From a virus: a stretch of DNA of 27,825 nucleotides. Where the stretch lies: positions 1-27,825 of the IMG/VR virus record IMGVR_UViG_3300042475_002930; one strand, written 5' to 3'. This document shows positions 27,658 through 27,825 of the stretch, one piece after another; position 1 is the stretch's first letter, and every line of letters starts with the position of its first letter. The translations under genes and the position numbers were made by a program. Below the pieces are notes generated by a model that ran no database searches, was not told the DNA's origin, and saw only the letters and a list, made by a program, of their open reading frames with translations.

Positions 27658-27825
27658 GCCATATTGTCGATGCCCATGTGGCCTACTGCAAAACGATAAG
27701 CGAACTTGATCGGGACAAATCAGAGCTTCGTGAACGTATTAAGCGGCTGGAGACTGCTGGCAATGAACTCCGCAACTGCGCCTCATACATCGGAACAGTT
27801 GCGTCTGGAGAAGGTTCAGTAATTC
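27654..27825 (+). CDS. Small coiled-coil protein (partial, 3' end outside)
   Basis: An open frame from a GTG at 27654 to the right edge, 57 codons, incomplete. AAGGAGG upstream and GTGA overlap support the start. SHIVDAHVAYCKTISELDRD is followed by KSELRERIKRLETAGNELRN, which resembles the coiled coil of the gene at 27191. The end of this frame (ASYIGTVASGEGSVI) is outside the coil. It continues the row of small related proteins. Confidence 0.65.
   Translation, partial: MSHIVDAHVAYCKTISELDRDKSELRERIKRLETAGNELRNCASYIGTVASGEGSVI

Noticed and set aside
1-27825. CRISPR array, tRNA genes, integrase and insertion sequences
   Set aside because: Looked for in gaps and genes on both strands; no spaced direct repeats, cloverleaf, tyrosine/serine recombinase or transposase motifs were seen.

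Overview
The window is part of a tailed double-stranded DNA bacteriophage genome. It may be a free phage contig or an integrated copy, but no bacterial housekeeping gene, integrase, tRNA or rRNA is visible. Virus-specific markers are the large terminase, a ~750-residue portal, a scaffold-like protein, a probable major capsid protein, tail-fibre proteins, holin-like proteins, a lysozyme-like endolysin, a RecT-like annealing protein with its exonuclease, and a ThyX thymidylate synthase. The host cannot be named. Many genes lack a Shine-Dalgarno sequence and seem to have very short leaders, which argues against an enterobacterial or Bacillus-type host. Coding is dense, with many ATGA/GTGA start-stop overlaps.

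Layout. (1) 1-302, minus: the 5' end of a collagen-like virion protein that runs off the left edge. (2) 357-10204, plus: large terminase, a cysteine-rich protein, portal, then an unusual five-gene glycan cassette (DXD glycosyltransferase, two class I methyltransferases, GT25-type glycosyltransferase, GH130-like beta-propeller protein), then a small conserved phage protein and the scaffold-like protein. A strong hairpin terminator at 10212-10250 lies between convergent transcription units. (3) 17123 down to 10260, minus: an HTH protein (possible small terminase), a PD-(D/E)XK nuclease-like protein, the major capsid protein, two hairpin terminators, then small virion and tail-fibre genes and a chain of overlapping small genes holding two holin-like membrane proteins and a nested Rz/Rz1-like pair. 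(4) 17257-22601, plus: small, mostly unrecognised accessory genes, a Gp88-family protein, the lysozyme-like endolysin, and a Dcm-type cytosine methyltransferase whose DNA is open for 285 codons in a second frame that looks like a real protein family. (5) 22602-22978: a hairpin-rich regulatory stretch with a promoter. (6) 22979-27825, plus: small proteins, an excisionase-like HTH protein, RecT-like annealing protein, RecE/YqaJ-like exonuclease, an OB-fold/SSB-like protein, ThyX, and a row of related small coiled-coil proteins running off the right edge.

Working together: regions 4 and 6 look like the early and middle takeover genes (DNA modification, recombination, nucleotide synthesis). Regions 2 and 3 look like the late genes for packaging, head, fibres and lysis, but they are split over two convergent transcripts, so capsid and scaffold are made from opposite strands. 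The items most worth a second look are the dual-frame methyltransferase locus, the glycan cassette inside the head module, the competing hairpins before the recombination operon, and the short-leader promoters.
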